This document shows positions 24,732-35,700 of a DNA stretch of 64,000 nucleotides, in pieces. Below the pieces are notes generated by a model. That model worked only from the letters and a program-made list of their open reading frames with translations, searched no databases and had not been told where the DNA came from. The stretch is from Actinokineospora globicatena (lineage in GTDB: Bacteria; Actinomycetota; Actinomycetes; Mycobacteriales; Pseudonocardiaceae). The stretch covers positions 1 through 64,000 of the forward strand of contig NZ_JAMTCR010000007.1 in NCBI RefSeq assembly GCF_024171945.1, given 5' to 3'. Made by a program: the position numbers and the translations under genes. Each line of letters starts with the position of its first letter. The first letter of the stretch is position 1.

Positions 24732-26273
24732 GTGCGCATGCGGCGAGTGATCGCGGTTCTCGGTCTGGCTGTCCTGGCCTCGGTGGTGCCCGGCCCGGTG
24801 GCCAGCGCGTCGGGTCTGGGGTTCGACCTCGACCGGGCGACCATCCCGCAACTACAGCGGTTGATGGACCGGGGGGCGCTGAGCGCTGTCCGGTTGACGC
24901 AGGCCTACCTGGACCGGATCAAGACCGTGGACAAGAAGGTCAACGCGGTCCTTAAGGTCGACGAGACGGCCATCGCGCAGGCCAAGGCCAGCGATCAGCG
25001 CCGCCGGTCGGGTCACACGCGGGGGCCGTTGGACGGCATCCCTGTCTTGCTGAAGGACAACATCGACACTCGCGGTCTGGCTACCACGGCCGGTTCGCGC
25101 GCCTTGCTCGGTACTCCCCCATCGGCTGACGCGACGCTGGTAGCGCGGTTGCGGCAGGCGGGGGCGGTGGTGCTCGGTAAGGCCAACTTGTCCGAGTGGG
25201 CTAACTTCCGGTCCACTCATTCGACGTCGGGGTGGTCCGGGGTCGGGGGGCAGACCAACAACCCTTACGCGCTGGACCGCAACCCGTGTGGTTCGTCGTC
25301 GGGGTCCGGCGCCGGTATCGCCGCGAGCCTCGCCCAGGTCGCCATCGGCACGGAGACCGACGGCTCGATCGTGTGCCCCGCCGCCGCGAACGGCATCGTC
25401 GGGCACAAGCCGAGCCTGGGGCTGGTCAGCCGGACCGGGGTGGTGCCGCTGTCGCTGGAGCAGGACACCGCGGGCCCGATGGCTCGCAACGTCGAGGACG
25501 TCGCGCTGACCTTGTCCGTACTGCAGGGCCGCGACCGCACCGACGCTGCGACGCTGGCGTACCCGAGCAACCAGCCCACGGACTACGCGCGCGCACTCCG
25601 CAAGCACGTCCTGCGCGGTGCCCGCATCGGCGTCTGGCGCAACGCGGGCATCGACAAGGACGTCGACCGCATCGTTGAGCGGAACGTGGCACTGTTGCGC
25701 GCGCAGGGGGCCACCGTGGTGGAGGTGGAACTGCCGTACCAGGCGGAGATCGCCGAGGCGGAGTACCCCGCGCTGCTCACCGAGATCGCCCGCGACCTGC
25801 CGCCCTACCTCCGGACCAGGCCACAGGCGCCGCAGAGCATCCAAGGCCTGATCGACTTCAACCGCCGGGACCCGGTGGAGCTGAGCAAGTTCGGCCAGGA
25901 ACTGTTCGAACAGGCCGCGACCGCCCCCGGCCCCACCGACCCGACCTACCGGCAGCAGCGCGCGACCACCACGACCCTGGCCCGCCGCTCCATCGACGAG
26001 ACCCTGGCCGCCCACCACCTGGACGCCATCGTCGCCCCCACCAACAGCCCCGCCTGGCGCACCGACTACACAGCGGGCGACGCGTACATCCTCGGCACCT
26101 CAACCCCCGCAGCCGCCTCCGGCTACCCCTCCACCACCGTCCCCGCGGGCTACGTGGGCACCCTCCCCATCGGCCTCTCCTTCATCGCGGGCCCCTGGGC
26201 CGACACCACCACCCTCGCCCTCGCCGCCGCCTTCGAACGCGCCAACCCCGTCCGCCGCACCCCTCGCCTCTGA
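24732..26273 (+). CDS. Secreted amidase-signature hydrolase
   Basis: This 513-aa protein begins with a signal peptide (MRMRRVIAVLGLAVLASVV ... VASAS). The amidase-signature catalytic core follows: Lys108 in PVLLKDNID, cis-Ser in GSSSGSGAGIAASL (188-190), and nucleophilic Ser in GTETDGSIVCPAA. Members hydrolyse amides; secreted actinomycete forms act on peptide or aryl amides, but the substrate is not readable. The last third of the DNA has an especially C-rich codon pattern. Divergent from the injection-system operon, convergent with the SWIM gene 22 nt downstream. Confidence 0.93.
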   Translation: MRMRRVIAVLGLAVLASVVPGPVASASGLGFDLDRATIPQLQRLMDRGALSAVRLTQAYLDRIKTVDKKVNAVLKVDETAIAQAKASDQRRRSGHTRGPLDGIPVLLKDNIDTRGLATTAGSRALLGTPPSADATLVARLRQAGAVVLGKANLSEWANFRSTHSTSGWSGVGGQTNNPYALDRNPCGSSSGSGAGIAASLAQVAIGTETDGSIVCPAAANGIVGHKPSLGLVSRTGVVPLSLEQDTAGPMARNVEDVALTLSVLQGRDRTDAATLAYPSNQPTDYARALRKHVLRGARIGVWRNAGIDKDVDRIVERNVALLRAQGATVVEVELPYQAEIAEAEYPALLTEIARDLPPYLRTRPQAPQSIQGLIDFNRRDPVELSKFGQELFEQAATAPGPTDPTYRQQRATTTTLARRSIDETLAAHHLDAIVAPTNSPAWRTDYTAGDAYILGTSTPAAASGYPSTTVPAGYVGTLPIGLSFIAGPWADTTTLALAAAFERANPVRRTPRL

Positions 26274-26295
26274 CCGGTCACTAGGTGCACCGTCG

Positions 26296-28143
26296 CTATT
26301 TGAGTTCCAGGGCGATGAGGAGGCGGAGGTGGAGGGGCAGCCAGGTGTCGACCGCTGGGGTGCGGGCGAAGGCGGCCATGGCGTCGGCGGTGGGGTGGAG
26401 GCCCGCTTCGCGTAAGCGGGCGGTCGTGGTGGGGAGGCGGTCGCGGAAGGCTGGGGAGAGGTGGCGGAGGCCGCGGTGGGCGGCTTCGGCGCACAAGGAC
26501 TGGGCCTCGGTGAGCACCGCCGTCAGGTGGTCTGGTTGAGGCGACGTGGCTTGCTCCAGGCGGGCAGGGGCGTCGGCTGGTGCTAGATCGGGGACGACCA
26601 GTCCGTGCGCGGTGAACACGGCGATGGGGTCGATCCGGAGTTCGCCGTCGGCCTGGCTCACCGCGCCGCTGACGTAGGTCGGTTCGTCGGCGAGGGCGCG
26701 GGCCAGGGCGTCGAGCGCTCCCGGGGCGACTCCCCGGTGCTCGGCGGACACTAGGGCGGCCGTGCCATCGGGGTCCGTGATCACCGCTTCGAGCCGCTGG
26801 GCGCCCGGGTGGTAGCCGACGTGCTCGACCTGGGCGATCCGCAGGACGCGCACCGACTCCGCGGCCACCCGGGGACGAAGCACTCGCGGCGGCGCGGCGC
26901 GCAGGGCGGTCACGGCGGCGGCGTAGTTCGACACCACTGTGGACAAGTCAGACCACGAGTGTCCACTCGGGATGATCGAGGTCTTGGCCGCTCCGCCGCG
27001 GGCCAGGCGGATGACCCGGCTCGGACCGCGGACAACGGACTCGGAGAGCACCGTCGACGTCGCGAGTTCGCGCGGCGTCACCCCGTGCAACCGCGTTTCG
27101 CCGGACATGTGCTCGCGCAGGACGAGGACGTCGCGGGCATCGTGGAAGTAGATGTCGACTGTGCGGCTATCGACTGTGCCGCGCACCCGGGCACCCAGCG
27201 CGGTCAGCCGGACCTGGCGCAGCCGCGTCTCGGCAATCTCCTCCACGCCGAGCACCCGGGAGCGGTCACCGGTGGCCCGCGCCCTGGCGTGCACCTCGGT
27301 GATCAACTCCGCGACCCGCTCGACCCGGTGCTGGGCACCGCGCGCCTGGTACGCCGCCAACTGCTCCACCAGCTCATCGGTGGCTGCGGCGGGCCAGTGC
27401 AGGTTCGCCGAGGTCAGGTCGTCGCGGACCGCGCGCAGGGACCCGATCAGCACCGGACTGGCGTTGGCGGCACCGTCGAGCAGCACCGTCGCGGCGAGCT
27501 CCGTGGCGGCCGTGATGTCAACCGGGGCTGCCGATCCCGCACCACCCACGTCGAACCGGACGTCCTCAGTGGACGGATCCCGCTCGTCGGCGGCGCGGAA
27601 GGCCCAGACCGCAAGGACCACGGCCTCACCCCGGTAGCTCGCGACCGCGTCGGTGTCGGCGTAGGCCAGCTCGCCCGCGACCAGGAACCGCACGGTGCAG
27701 GAGGGCAACTCGACGGCGGGCACCGGGTCAGCCGCCGTGGCCCTGCGCACGCGAACCGGCAACCCAGCCCGCCACGTCCGCCGCGCCGCAGCGAGCACCC
27801 GCTGCCCGAACCGGTCGACCAGGTCGTCATCACTGAAAACCGCGGGCGACCACGGCGCGACCACAACCGCCGCCTGAGCCCGCTGATAAGCCACCACAAC
27901 CGCGACCCGATGCCGGCAAACCCCCACCGCCCCGCAGGAACACACCGTCGCCCCCAACGGCACCCCCACCGCCAACACCGTCTCCACACCATCCCCGAAC
28001 ACCCCCCGAACACCCCCGTCGGCCCCCACCGCCAACTCCGGCCCAGCCCCCGCCTCAACCTCCCGAACAGCCCGCTTCACCAACCCCCGACTAGCCAACG
28101 CCCCCAACACCTCAGCGCTCAACGCCACCAGATCAGCCCGCAT
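26296..28143 (-). CDS. SWIM zinc-finger protein, YehQ-like
   Basis: This 615-aa protein has a SWIM zinc finger near residues 65-80 (VCSCGAVGVCRHRVAVV, CxC...CxH). A long mixed region without a recognised catalytic motif follows. It is the last gene of the five-gene yeh-like operon, matching yehQ in E. coli by position and by its SWIM finger. ATG at 28143 was chosen because the finger-containing domain starts there and GGGGTGGG lies upstream. A near-copy of its first codons lies about 105 bp upstream (separate entry). SWIM domains are thought to bind DNA or protein; the function of the system is not established. Confidence 0.88.
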   Translation of the reverse strand: MRADLVALSAEVLGALASRGLVKRAVREVEAGAGPELAVGADGGVRGVFGDGVETVLAVGVPLGATVCSCGAVGVCRHRVAVVVAYQRAQAAVVVAPWSPAVFSDDDLVDRFGQRVLAAARRTWRAGLPVRVRRATAADPVPAVELPSCTVRFLVAGELAYADTDAVASYRGEAVVLAVWAFRAADERDPSTEDVRFDVGGAGSAAPVDITAATELAATVLLDGAANASPVLIGSLRAVRDDLTSANLHWPAAATDELVEQLAAYQARGAQHRVERVAELITEVHARARATGDRSRVLGVEEIAETRLRQVRLTALGARVRGTVDSRTVDIYFHDARDVLVLREHMSGETRLHGVTPRELATSTVLSESVVRGPSRVIRLARGGAAKTSIIPSGHSWSDLSTVVSNYAAAVTALRAAPPRVLRPRVAAESVRVLRIAQVEHVGYHPGAQRLEAVITDPDGTAALVSAEHRGVAPGALDALARALADEPTYVSGAVSQADGELRIDPIAVFTAHGLVVPDLAPADAPARLEQATSPQPDHLTAVLTEAQSLCAEAAHRGLRHLSPAFRDRLPTTTARLREAGLHPTADAMAAFARTPAVDTWLPLHLRLLIALELK

Positions 28144-28249
28144 CAGCCCACCCCGTCCCCCGTGAGGCCACGACCAGGACAACCGCCCCGCCGCCACTGC
28201 CCATCTGCTGATCGGTAGGCGTGCCCAGCGCCCCCAGGTCCGCCCGCAT
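28133..28249 (-). CDS. Short ORF formed by a duplicated SWIM-gene start
   Basis: A 38-codon frame starts at an ATG that overlaps the VWA gene stop (TGATG). It reads MRADLGALGT and ends 10 nt inside the downstream SWIM gene, whose own start reads MRADLVALSA. The DNA around both ATGs is nearly identical. This looks like the original coupled start plus a duplication that moved the real start downstream. It may be a leader peptide or a fossil. Confidence 0.4.
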   Translation of the reverse strand: MRADLGALGTPTDQQMGSGGGAVVLVVASRGTGWADAG

Positions 28250-29355
28250 CAGCCCATCCGTTCGGCTATGAACTCGGCTAGGGCGCCTGGGGTCATGGCG
28301 CCTATGTGGGCGCCTTCGTTGGCCAGGCGTTGGGCCAGGGCTCGGTCGTAAGCGGGGGTGGCGGACTCGTCGAGGGCGGCCAGGCCCAGGACCACGGTGC
28401 CCTGGGCGACGAGGGTGCGGACCGAGCGGACCAGGGCGTTGGGGTCGCCGCCTTCGTAGAAGTCGGAGATCACGGCGATGATGGCTCGGCGGGGGGTGTC
28501 GATGAGGGTCGCGGCGTAGGAGAGCGCCTTGGCGATGTTGGTGCCGCCGCCGAGTTGGACGGACATGAGGAGGTCGACGGGGTCGGTGACGTCGGAGGTG
28601 AGGTCGACGACGGCGGTGTCGAAGGCGATCAGGTGGGTTCGCAGTCCTGGGACGGACCACAGGCAGGAGGCGGTGACGGCGGCGTGGATCACCGAGTCCA
28701 CCATCGACGCGGACTGGTCCACCACGAGGACCAACTGCCAGGTGTCGACCTGCCGTCGGGTGCGGGCGGTGAACCGGACCTCGTCCACCACCAGCCGCCG
28801 CTCGTCGGGGCGGTAGCGAGCGAGGTTGGCGCGGATCGTGCCGTGGAAGTCGAAGTTCCTGGCCAGCCGGACCGGGCTGCGCCTGCGGGTGCGCGGTCCG
28901 CTGAACGGCTGCCGCACCACCACCGCCAGCCTCCGCAGCAGGTCGCGCACCACCTGCTCGACGATGCGCCTGGCCAGCGCGAGCACCGCCGGGTTCATCA
29001 GGTGCTTGGTGCGCAGCACGGCCCGCAGCAGGGCCGCGTTCGGTTCGACCCTGGCCAGCACCTCGGGGTCGGTGAGCACGTCGGTGATGCCGTAGCGCTC
29101 GATCGCGTCGCGCTCCAGGCGTTCGACGGTCTCGCGGGGGAACAGGGTGTGGACCTCGTCCAACCAGTCCACTGTGGTCAGTGTGGACTCCCCGAGCCCA
29201 CCCGCGCGCACGCCCCGCTCCGCCAGTTCCGGGTCGTGGTCGTAGAGCCAGCGCAGGGCGGCGTCCTGGCGGGCGTCGGCGTCGCACAGCGGGTTGGCGC
29301 ACGAGTTCGCGGGTTCACCCAGGATCAGCCGCCACCGGCGCATGTCCTCGCTCAT
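28249..29355 (-). CDS. VWA-domain protein, YehP-like
   Basis: This 368-aa cytosolic protein has a helical N-terminal half (DPEVLARVEPNAALLRAVLRTKHLMNP) and a C-terminal von Willebrand A domain. The metal-site motif is DQSASM near residue 212, with supporting GGGTNIAKAL and VISDFYEGGD. It corresponds to E. coli YehP. Start ATG overlaps the DUF5682 stop (ATGA). MoxR ATPases commonly work with VWA partners, so this and the AAA+ gene of the same operon likely form a chaperone-like complex. Confidence 0.92.
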   Translation of the reverse strand: MSEDMRRWRLILGEPANSCANPLCDADARQDAALRWLYDHDPELAERGVRAGGLGESTLTTVDWLDEVHTLFPRETVERLERDAIERYGITDVLTDPEVLARVEPNAALLRAVLRTKHLMNPAVLALARRIVEQVVRDLLRRLAVVVRQPFSGPRTRRRSPVRLARNFDFHGTIRANLARYRPDERRLVVDEVRFTARTRRQVDTWQLVLVVDQSASMVDSVIHAAVTASCLWSVPGLRTHLIAFDTAVVDLTSDVTDPVDLLMSVQLGGGTNIAKALSYAATLIDTPRRAIIAVISDFYEGGDPNALVRSVRTLVAQGTVVLGLAALDESATPAYDRALAQRLANEGAHIGAMTPGALAEFIAERMG

Positions 29356-31589
29356 GCCAGCCCCTCCCTGCTCAGCACCGCGTCGACGGCCCGCTCCAGC
29401 GCCATCGCGGCGGAGACCACCGAGGGGTCCACAGCCGTGTGGACCACCGAACGCGCGGAGGCCGCGGACCCGCGCCGGTCCAGCAGCAGCCGCGCGATGG
29501 TCTCGCGTTCGGCGGGTGGGAAGTAGCCGTACGCCTGGCGCAGCGCGGGCAGGGCGAGCAGGAAGTCGTGGTCCGACAGGGCGGTGACCGCGTCGTCGAG
29601 CACGGCGATCACCTCCGGGTCGTCGAGGACCTCGGCCCTGGCGAGGGCGAACAGCCCGGCCAGCCAGTCGCCCATGGTGTCCGGGGCGGTCATGCCGCGC
29701 GCGGCGGTGACCACGTCGACCGGCAGGCCGAGCGACCACCCGAACCCGAACGCGGCCCCCCGGACGTCCGGTGGTGCGGCGAGATCGGCGGCGACCCGGC
29801 GCAGCACGTCGACCGCCGCCTCCGCACCGACCCCGAGCGCGGCGGCAGCGTGCCGCACGGTGTCGCGGGTGGCGGCGAGGGTCGACAACCGGCCGCGCTC
29901 GGCGGGTTGCGGGCCGCCGTGCAGTCCCTCCACCAACCACAGCACCCGCGTCACCGCGGCGTCCAGCACCTGCCCCAGCGCGGGGCTGCCCGCCGTCCCG
30001 AAGATCCTGTCGTGGCGCCACAGGCCGAGCACCTCGGTGAGCACGTCCCCGAGGTCGGCCAGCGCGCTCACCTGGGCGACACTGTCGGCCAGCGCGTCGA
30101 CCACCCCGGTGTAGAGCGTGACGATCCCGCACAACCTGGCGTCGACCAGCAGCGCGGCCAGGCCTGGGGCGTCGGCGGGGGCGACCCGGGCGCCCAGCAC
30201 GGCCGCGGACGCGTCGGCGAGGGTCGCGCCGTGCACGGCGGCCTCGATCAGCGCGGGCCCCCGGTTGTCGTCCGGCCGCAGCAGCCACCGCTCGACGAAG
30301 GCCAGCGCGGTGTCGCTGGACCGGACGGTGAACCCGGGGATCTCCAGCACCCGGAGCCGGTGCAGCGCGCGGCTGCGCTCCAGGTCGACGGGGTCGGCCA
30401 GGTCGAGCCGGACCTCGCCGCCGTGGTCGAGCCGGAGCCGGGACAGCTCGACATCGGTGGCACCGACCAGCGGCGGAGCGGGTGTGTCGGGGTGCAGCGC
30501 GCCCTCGCGGTCACCGCTGAGCGCCGCGACCACCTCGACCACGGCCGGGTGCGTCCCGAGTGGCAGCGGACCCCGGCGCGACCACGGCGGCGGCTGGGGC
30601 AGGTCCTCGGACACCAGCGCGCCGAGCAGCCCGTCCAGGACGTCGGTGCGCGCGGGCAGCTCGTGGCCGCGCATCCGAGCGAGTCCCTCGGCCAGGGTGC
30701 GGGCGGCGATCAGGTCCGCTGTGGACACTGGCTGGTGGCGGGCCCGCAGACCGCGCGTCACCGCCTCGGTCAGCGCCGTGGCGGCGCTGGCGACACCGCC
30801 GGTCCACAGCCAGTGGTAGTACTCCGGCGACGGCATGCCCGACTGGTAGCCGCTGAACGCGTCGAGCCGCCGGTAGGAGTACGGGACGAGGTAGCTGGCC
30901 CCCTCCGACCCCGGCGGCGGCGCGGGTGCCTCGGGCCACTCCCGATCGCCGCTGCCCGCGAGCACGCGCAGCGCCGGGGTGTGGAACCCGCCGGTGACCA
31001 CCACGACCGGCCGGTCGCCCGCGTCGGCCGCCGCCGCTCGGACCCAGGACGCCATGTACTCCTCGCGGGCCCGGTCCTGCTCGCCCGCCGCGCTGTCGCC
31101 CCGCAGCAGGTCGAAGTACGCGGTGAGCCGGGGCGCGAGGTCGTCGTCCGGGGCGACCTCGACCAGGTGGTCCCACAGCACGTCCACGTTGTCGACCGCG
31201 AACTCCCGGCACAGCCGCTCGACGATCTCGGCGTAGCGGGTCTCGGCGTCGGCGTACCGGTTGTCCCGACCGGCGAAGGCGGGGTGCCAGGCGGGCAGGT
31301 CGATGAACCGCACCTGAGCGCCCACCGCCCGACCCGTGGTGATCGCGACCCATTCCGGCGAGTACTCGCACAGCGGCGTCCACGAGGCGTGCACCCGCTG
31401 CCCGTCGCGGTAGTAGGTGTAGACCGCGACCGGCAGGGTGTGCCCGAGCAGCAACTCGTCCACCCGGTCGGTGAAGTCGACCGGCCCCTCGACGAGCACG
31501 TGCGCGGGCCGCAGCCGCTCGATCGTGCGCTGGACCTCGCGCGCGCACGCCGGGCTGTGGTGGCGCACACCGAGGAACGTGACCGCCAT
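29352..31589 (-). CDS. DUF5682 protein, YehM-like
   Basis: This 745-aa protein begins MAVTFLGVRHHSPACAREVQRTIERLRP, then VLVEGPVDFTDRVDELL and WVAITTGRAVGAQVRFIDLPAWHP, the DUF5682 signature. HHSP and VEGP resemble motifs of ChaN/TIKI-like hydrolase folds, though activity is unproven. It corresponds to E. coli YehM. ATG at 31589 overlaps the MoxR gene stop. The alternative long upstream frame is a shadow of the MoxR gene. Confidence 0.92.
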   Translation of the reverse strand: MAVTFLGVRHHSPACAREVQRTIERLRPAHVLVEGPVDFTDRVDELLLGHTLPVAVYTYYRDGQRVHASWTPLCEYSPEWVAITTGRAVGAQVRFIDLPAWHPAFAGRDNRYADAETRYAEIVERLCREFAVDNVDVLWDHLVEVAPDDDLAPRLTAYFDLLRGDSAAGEQDRAREEYMASWVRAAAADAGDRPVVVVTGGFHTPALRVLAGSGDREWPEAPAPPPGSEGASYLVPYSYRRLDAFSGYQSGMPSPEYYHWLWTGGVASAATALTEAVTRGLRARHQPVSTADLIAARTLAEGLARMRGHELPARTDVLDGLLGALVSEDLPQPPPWSRRGPLPLGTHPAVVEVVAALSGDREGALHPDTPAPPLVGATDVELSRLRLDHGGEVRLDLADPVDLERSRALHRLRVLEIPGFTVRSSDTALAFVERWLLRPDDNRGPALIEAAVHGATLADASAAVLGARVAPADAPGLAALLVDARLCGIVTLYTGVVDALADSVAQVSALADLGDVLTEVLGLWRHDRIFGTAGSPALGQVLDAAVTRVLWLVEGLHGGPQPAERGRLSTLAATRDTVRHAAAALGVGAEAAVDVLRRVAADLAAPPDVRGAAFGFGWSLGLPVDVVTAARGMTAPDTMGDWLAGLFALARAEVLDDPEVIAVLDDAVTALSDHDFLLALPALRQAYGYFPPAERETIARLLLDRRGSAASARSVVHTAVDPSVVSAAMALERAVDAVLSREGLA

Positions 31590-32737
31590 CAGCCCGAGAG
31601 CAGGTGTCGGGCCCGGTGCAGCTGGGCCCACTGCTCCCCGGACTGGCGCGGCGCCTGCTGCTCCAGGTAACGGCGCAACCGGGCCAGGTCGTCGGCGTTG
31701 TCCTTGGCCGCGGTCCCGGCCAGGCACTCGACGACATCGGCCGCGGTGCCCGCCTCGCCTCGCAGGAACCACCCGCGCAACCCGACGGCGTGCGCGACCG
31801 ACACCGCCTCGGCCGTGCTCATCACCGACGACAGCCGCTCGGTGCCGTCGCGCAGGTCGCGGAACGTGCGGACCAGCACCTCCAGCACGTCGCGGCGGGG
31901 CGCCACGCGCACCCCCGAGCGCTCCAGCAGCCTGCCCGCCTCCCGCTCGACCAGGTCGAGCTCGGTGTCCAGGTCGGCGATGGGGAACACCGTCTCGAAG
32001 TTGAACCGCCGCTTGAGCGCGGCGCTCATCTCGTTGACGCCCCGGTCGCGGGTGTTGGCCGTGGCGATGACGGAGAACCCCTCGCGGGCGAACACCATCG
32101 CGTCCGGACCGGTCAGCTCCGGGATCGCCACGACCCGCTCGGACAGCAGCGACAGCAGGCAGTCCTGGACCTCCAGCGGGCAGCGGGTGATCTCCTCGAA
32201 CCGCACGACCTTGCCCTCGGCCATCCCGCGCAGCATCGGGGCGGGGACCAGCGAGCGCGGCGACGGGCCCTCGGCGACCAGCAGCGCGTAGTTCCAGGAG
32301 TACTTGACCTGGTCCTCGGTGGTGGCCGCGCCACCCTGCACGGTCAGCGTGGACTCGCCGCACACCGCCGCCGCGATCAGCTCGGACAGCAGCGACTTCG
32401 CGGTGCCCGGCTCGCCGACCAGCATCAGCCCCCGGGTGGTGGCCAGGGTGACCAGCGCCCGATCGACCAGCGACGGGTTGCCGACGAACTTGGCGCTGAT
32501 GCCCCGGCTCGGGTCGCCGACGACGAACGCGCGGGCCGCCCGCAGGCTCAACGCCCAGCCCGGTGGGCGGGGCGCATCGTCGGCATCGCGCAACCGGGCC
32601 AACTCGTCGGCGTAGCGGACCTCGGCGGGCGGGCGCTGGACACCGGACTCGGCACTGGAGAGCGCGGGGTCGGACTTGGCGGTCTCAGACCTCCGCGTGC
32701 GGGACTCGGCGGTTGTGGGCTCGGTGGTGTCGGGCAT
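31589..32737 (-). CDS. MoxR-type AAA+ ATPase, YehL-like
   Basis: This 382-aa protein has Walker A GEPGTAKS near residue 109, Walker B RFEEITRC near residue 178, sensor 1 in IATANTRDRGVNEM and an arginine finger in AALKRRFNFE. Residues 1-50 are a Ser/Thr/Glu-rich extension that is probably disordered. It corresponds to E. coli YehL. The VWA partner is encoded two genes downstream; the DUF4132 gene ends 6 nt upstream. Confidence 0.94.
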   Translation of the reverse strand: MPDTTEPTTAESRTRRSETAKSDPALSSAESGVQRPPAEVRYADELARLRDADDAPRPPGWALSLRAARAFVVGDPSRGISAKFVGNPSLVDRALVTLATTRGLMLVGEPGTAKSLLSELIAAAVCGESTLTVQGGAATTEDQVKYSWNYALLVAEGPSPRSLVPAPMLRGMAEGKVVRFEEITRCPLEVQDCLLSLLSERVVAIPELTGPDAMVFAREGFSVIATANTRDRGVNEMSAALKRRFNFETVFPIADLDTELDLVEREAGRLLERSGVRVAPRRDVLEVLVRTFRDLRDGTERLSSVMSTAEAVSVAHAVGLRGWFLRGEAGTAADVVECLAGTAAKDNADDLARLRRYLEQQAPRQSGEQWAQLHRARHLLSG

Positions 32738-32743
32738 GGTCGC

Positions 32744-35700
32744 TCAGCCCCGCAACGAGGTCAGGTCGGCGAGCACCTCGGACGCGGTGACTGGGTCCAG
32801 CTCGCCGAAGGTGCGCTCGCCGCGCGGGTTCCAGCTGCCCGAGCCGGGGTCGACCCAGATCTGGGTCAGCGTCTGCTCGGGGAAGACGTCCATCGAGCCG
32901 ACGGCGATGCCCGGTTCGAGCGCGACGCTGATCGAGCCGCCGCCGGGCAGCGGCCGCAGGAACCAGGGTTCGACGCCCGCGTCCATCGGCGTGCCGCGCT
33001 GCCAGCCGCGCTTGGTCAGGCCGAGCAGCTTGCCGACCGGGGTGGTGGTGCCCTCGAACCGGGTCAGCCTGGTGTCCGCGCGCTCGGCGTCGGTGAGCCG
33101 GTGGACCGGGCGGCCCAGCTGCGGGAACGGCTGCAGGATCTCGTAGTCGGCGAACACCACTGCCCACGCCTCGACGGTGTCGCCGAGGTCGATCGGGTGC
33201 GCGATCCGCACCAGGGTGTCGTCGGCGACATCGCACCGCTCGTCGGCGACGTCGGCGAGGGTGCGGTCCTCGGCGAAGCGGAACGAGACGCCGTCCGCGC
33301 CGACCAGGACCAGCCTGCGCACGACGTGCCACAGCAGCGGGTGCTCGACGAACAGGCGGCGGAACTCACCGGCCTGCCAGGTGCGGCCCACCGCCATCGC
33401 CTGCTCGAACCGGGCGATCTGGTCGGCGGCGAGCGCGCGGACGTCCTTCTTCAACGCCGTGTAGCGCTTGTGCTCGGTGGCCGCCAGGTCCTGGTCGTCG
33501 CGGGCACCCGGCTTGGGCAGGTCCTTGCGCGGCGTGCCGTCCTGGTCGACGACGAAGGGCTTGAGCCGCTCGTCGAAGCCGACCACGAACCGGCGCGGGC
33601 CGTAGTCGATGGTCAGGGTGGCGGCGTCGTCGAGGCCCAGGGTGGGGACCAGCCGGTCGGCGAGCTGGTCGGCCGTGAGGCCGAGACCGGCCGCGACCAC
33701 GGTGATCTTCTCCCCGGCGCGCTGCTTGAGGGCCTTGAACGGGACCTTGACCGCGATGCCGTTGAGCGCCGTCAGCGCCACATCGGTGCCGATAGCGGCG
33801 AGCACGTCGAGCCCGGCGACCGCCCTGACGTGCCCGCCCTCCCCCGGCCACGCCCGGATCACCGGTGCCAGGGCGCGCACGGTCTCGTCGTCGCCGAGCA
33901 GCCCCAGGGCGGTGAGCACCCAGTTCTCCTTGGCGGGCATGCCCGCTGTCTGCCAGCGGCCGAACAGCTCCCAGGCGAACTCGGCCAGCGACCGGGCGTC
34001 ACAGGTCCGCTGGACGACCCGAACACCCTCGTACACGTCGTCCAGTGTGGACAGCGCGAGGGTGGTGATGACGTGCCGGACCGCGGACTCCGGCAGCGCG
34101 CCACTCCGGTCGCGCACCAGGATCTGCGGCAGCGCGGCGGGGTCGGCCCAGGGGCCGGGCACCGGGACACGGGTGGGGAGCACGTCGAGCGGGTCGGTGG
34201 ACAGCAGCGCGTCGATCGCCGCGACCACCCGGGGACCGTGCTCGACGGCGGCGGCCCTGGCCTGGTCGGGGACCAGCCGCAGCGCTGCCTCGGCCGCGCG
34301 CCGCGACGCGCCCGCCGGGCCGAGGGCGGTCGGCACCAGGTGCCGGGCCGCGGTGTCGGCGTGGCGGCGCAGCCAGGCGCGGGCGGTGCTGCCCGCGGAC
34401 TTGAGCCGGATCTGCCAGTCGGCCATCTGGTGCGCGATCTCGCCGTCCGCATAGGGCAGCAGCAGGCCGCCCGCCACGCCCGGGTTGGCCTTGGCCAGGT
34501 GCAGCAGAGCGGGCAACGCGGCCAGGTCGTGCCGGGCCGCCACCTGCCTGCCCCACTCGGCGGCGCCCCACGCGTTGGTCGGGCGCCAGCCCGCGAGCCG
34601 GGGCCCGACCAGGTCCTCGGGGGCCTCGAGGATCAGCACGCGGGTCCAGTACTCCGACCCGCCGCCCGCGAGGAAATCCGCCAAGACCTGCTCGCGGACA
34701 CGGACGTTGACCAGGGATGCCCACTCGGCTCGCTCGGTGCCGGACGCGGCCCACGCTTCCCGCTCCCCCGGCTCCCAGGCGATGGCCTGGCCGGTCGGCG
34801 CGGGCAGGTCCTTGATGACCACCGGTTTCGCCGCCTTGCGAGCGGTCGTCCACGGCGGCTGGACCAGCAGCGGCGGCAGGGCGTCGCTCGGCACCTCGGG
34901 GACCGGGCGCAGGTGCTCGACCAAGCGGGCCAGGGCGGGCCGCACGTGCTCGGGCAGGTGCGGGAGCACCTGCACGACCTGGTCCAGGTTCGGCCGGACG
35001 TGCTGGCGCAGCACCTGTTCCGCCGCGCGGGCGTTCTTGCCGGACCCCGCCGCGGCCGGGGTCACCAGGCGCAGCGCGCGCACCGGGAACCGGGCGGTCG
35101 CCTCGCTCAGCAACGGCCGGGCCACCTTGCCGTCGGCCTGGCTGACCAGGACCTCGAACGCGGCGTCGGAGGACAACTCGGCGAGGGCACCCAGCACCAC
35201 CTCGGGCACGTCGGGCGAGGTGCCCCAGTCCCGCCTCGCCTGCTCCGCGAGCAACGGCACGGCGTCGGGACCGAGCGCGTCGACCAGGGTTCGCAGCACG
35301 TCGACACCGTGGGGCCAGTAGAACGAGTACTCGCTGCGCTCGCGGTAGGCGGTGAACTGCTCGACCGTGCTCATCGCGCACCCGAAGAGCTCCCACGCGC
35401 TGCGGTTGCGGTTCACGTTGTCGAAGCGGTGCTCATGCGCCCCCTCGATCGCGCCGTCGACCCAGTCGACCCGCCCGGGCACCAGATAGGCGGTGACGAC
35501 CATGCTCGCCAAGGTCGACCTGTCGGCCTCGAGTGCCGCGACCACCGCCGCGTACTCGGCGTCGGAGCAGGACGCGATGATCTCCCGCAACCTGCGCTGC
35601 GCGCCGGTCGCCCGTTCGTAGCGGAACGCGACGGGATTCGCCCAGTACAGCTTCATCCTCTGGTCCTCGTGTGGGTACGGGGCGACGCTCCCGAGGTGCA

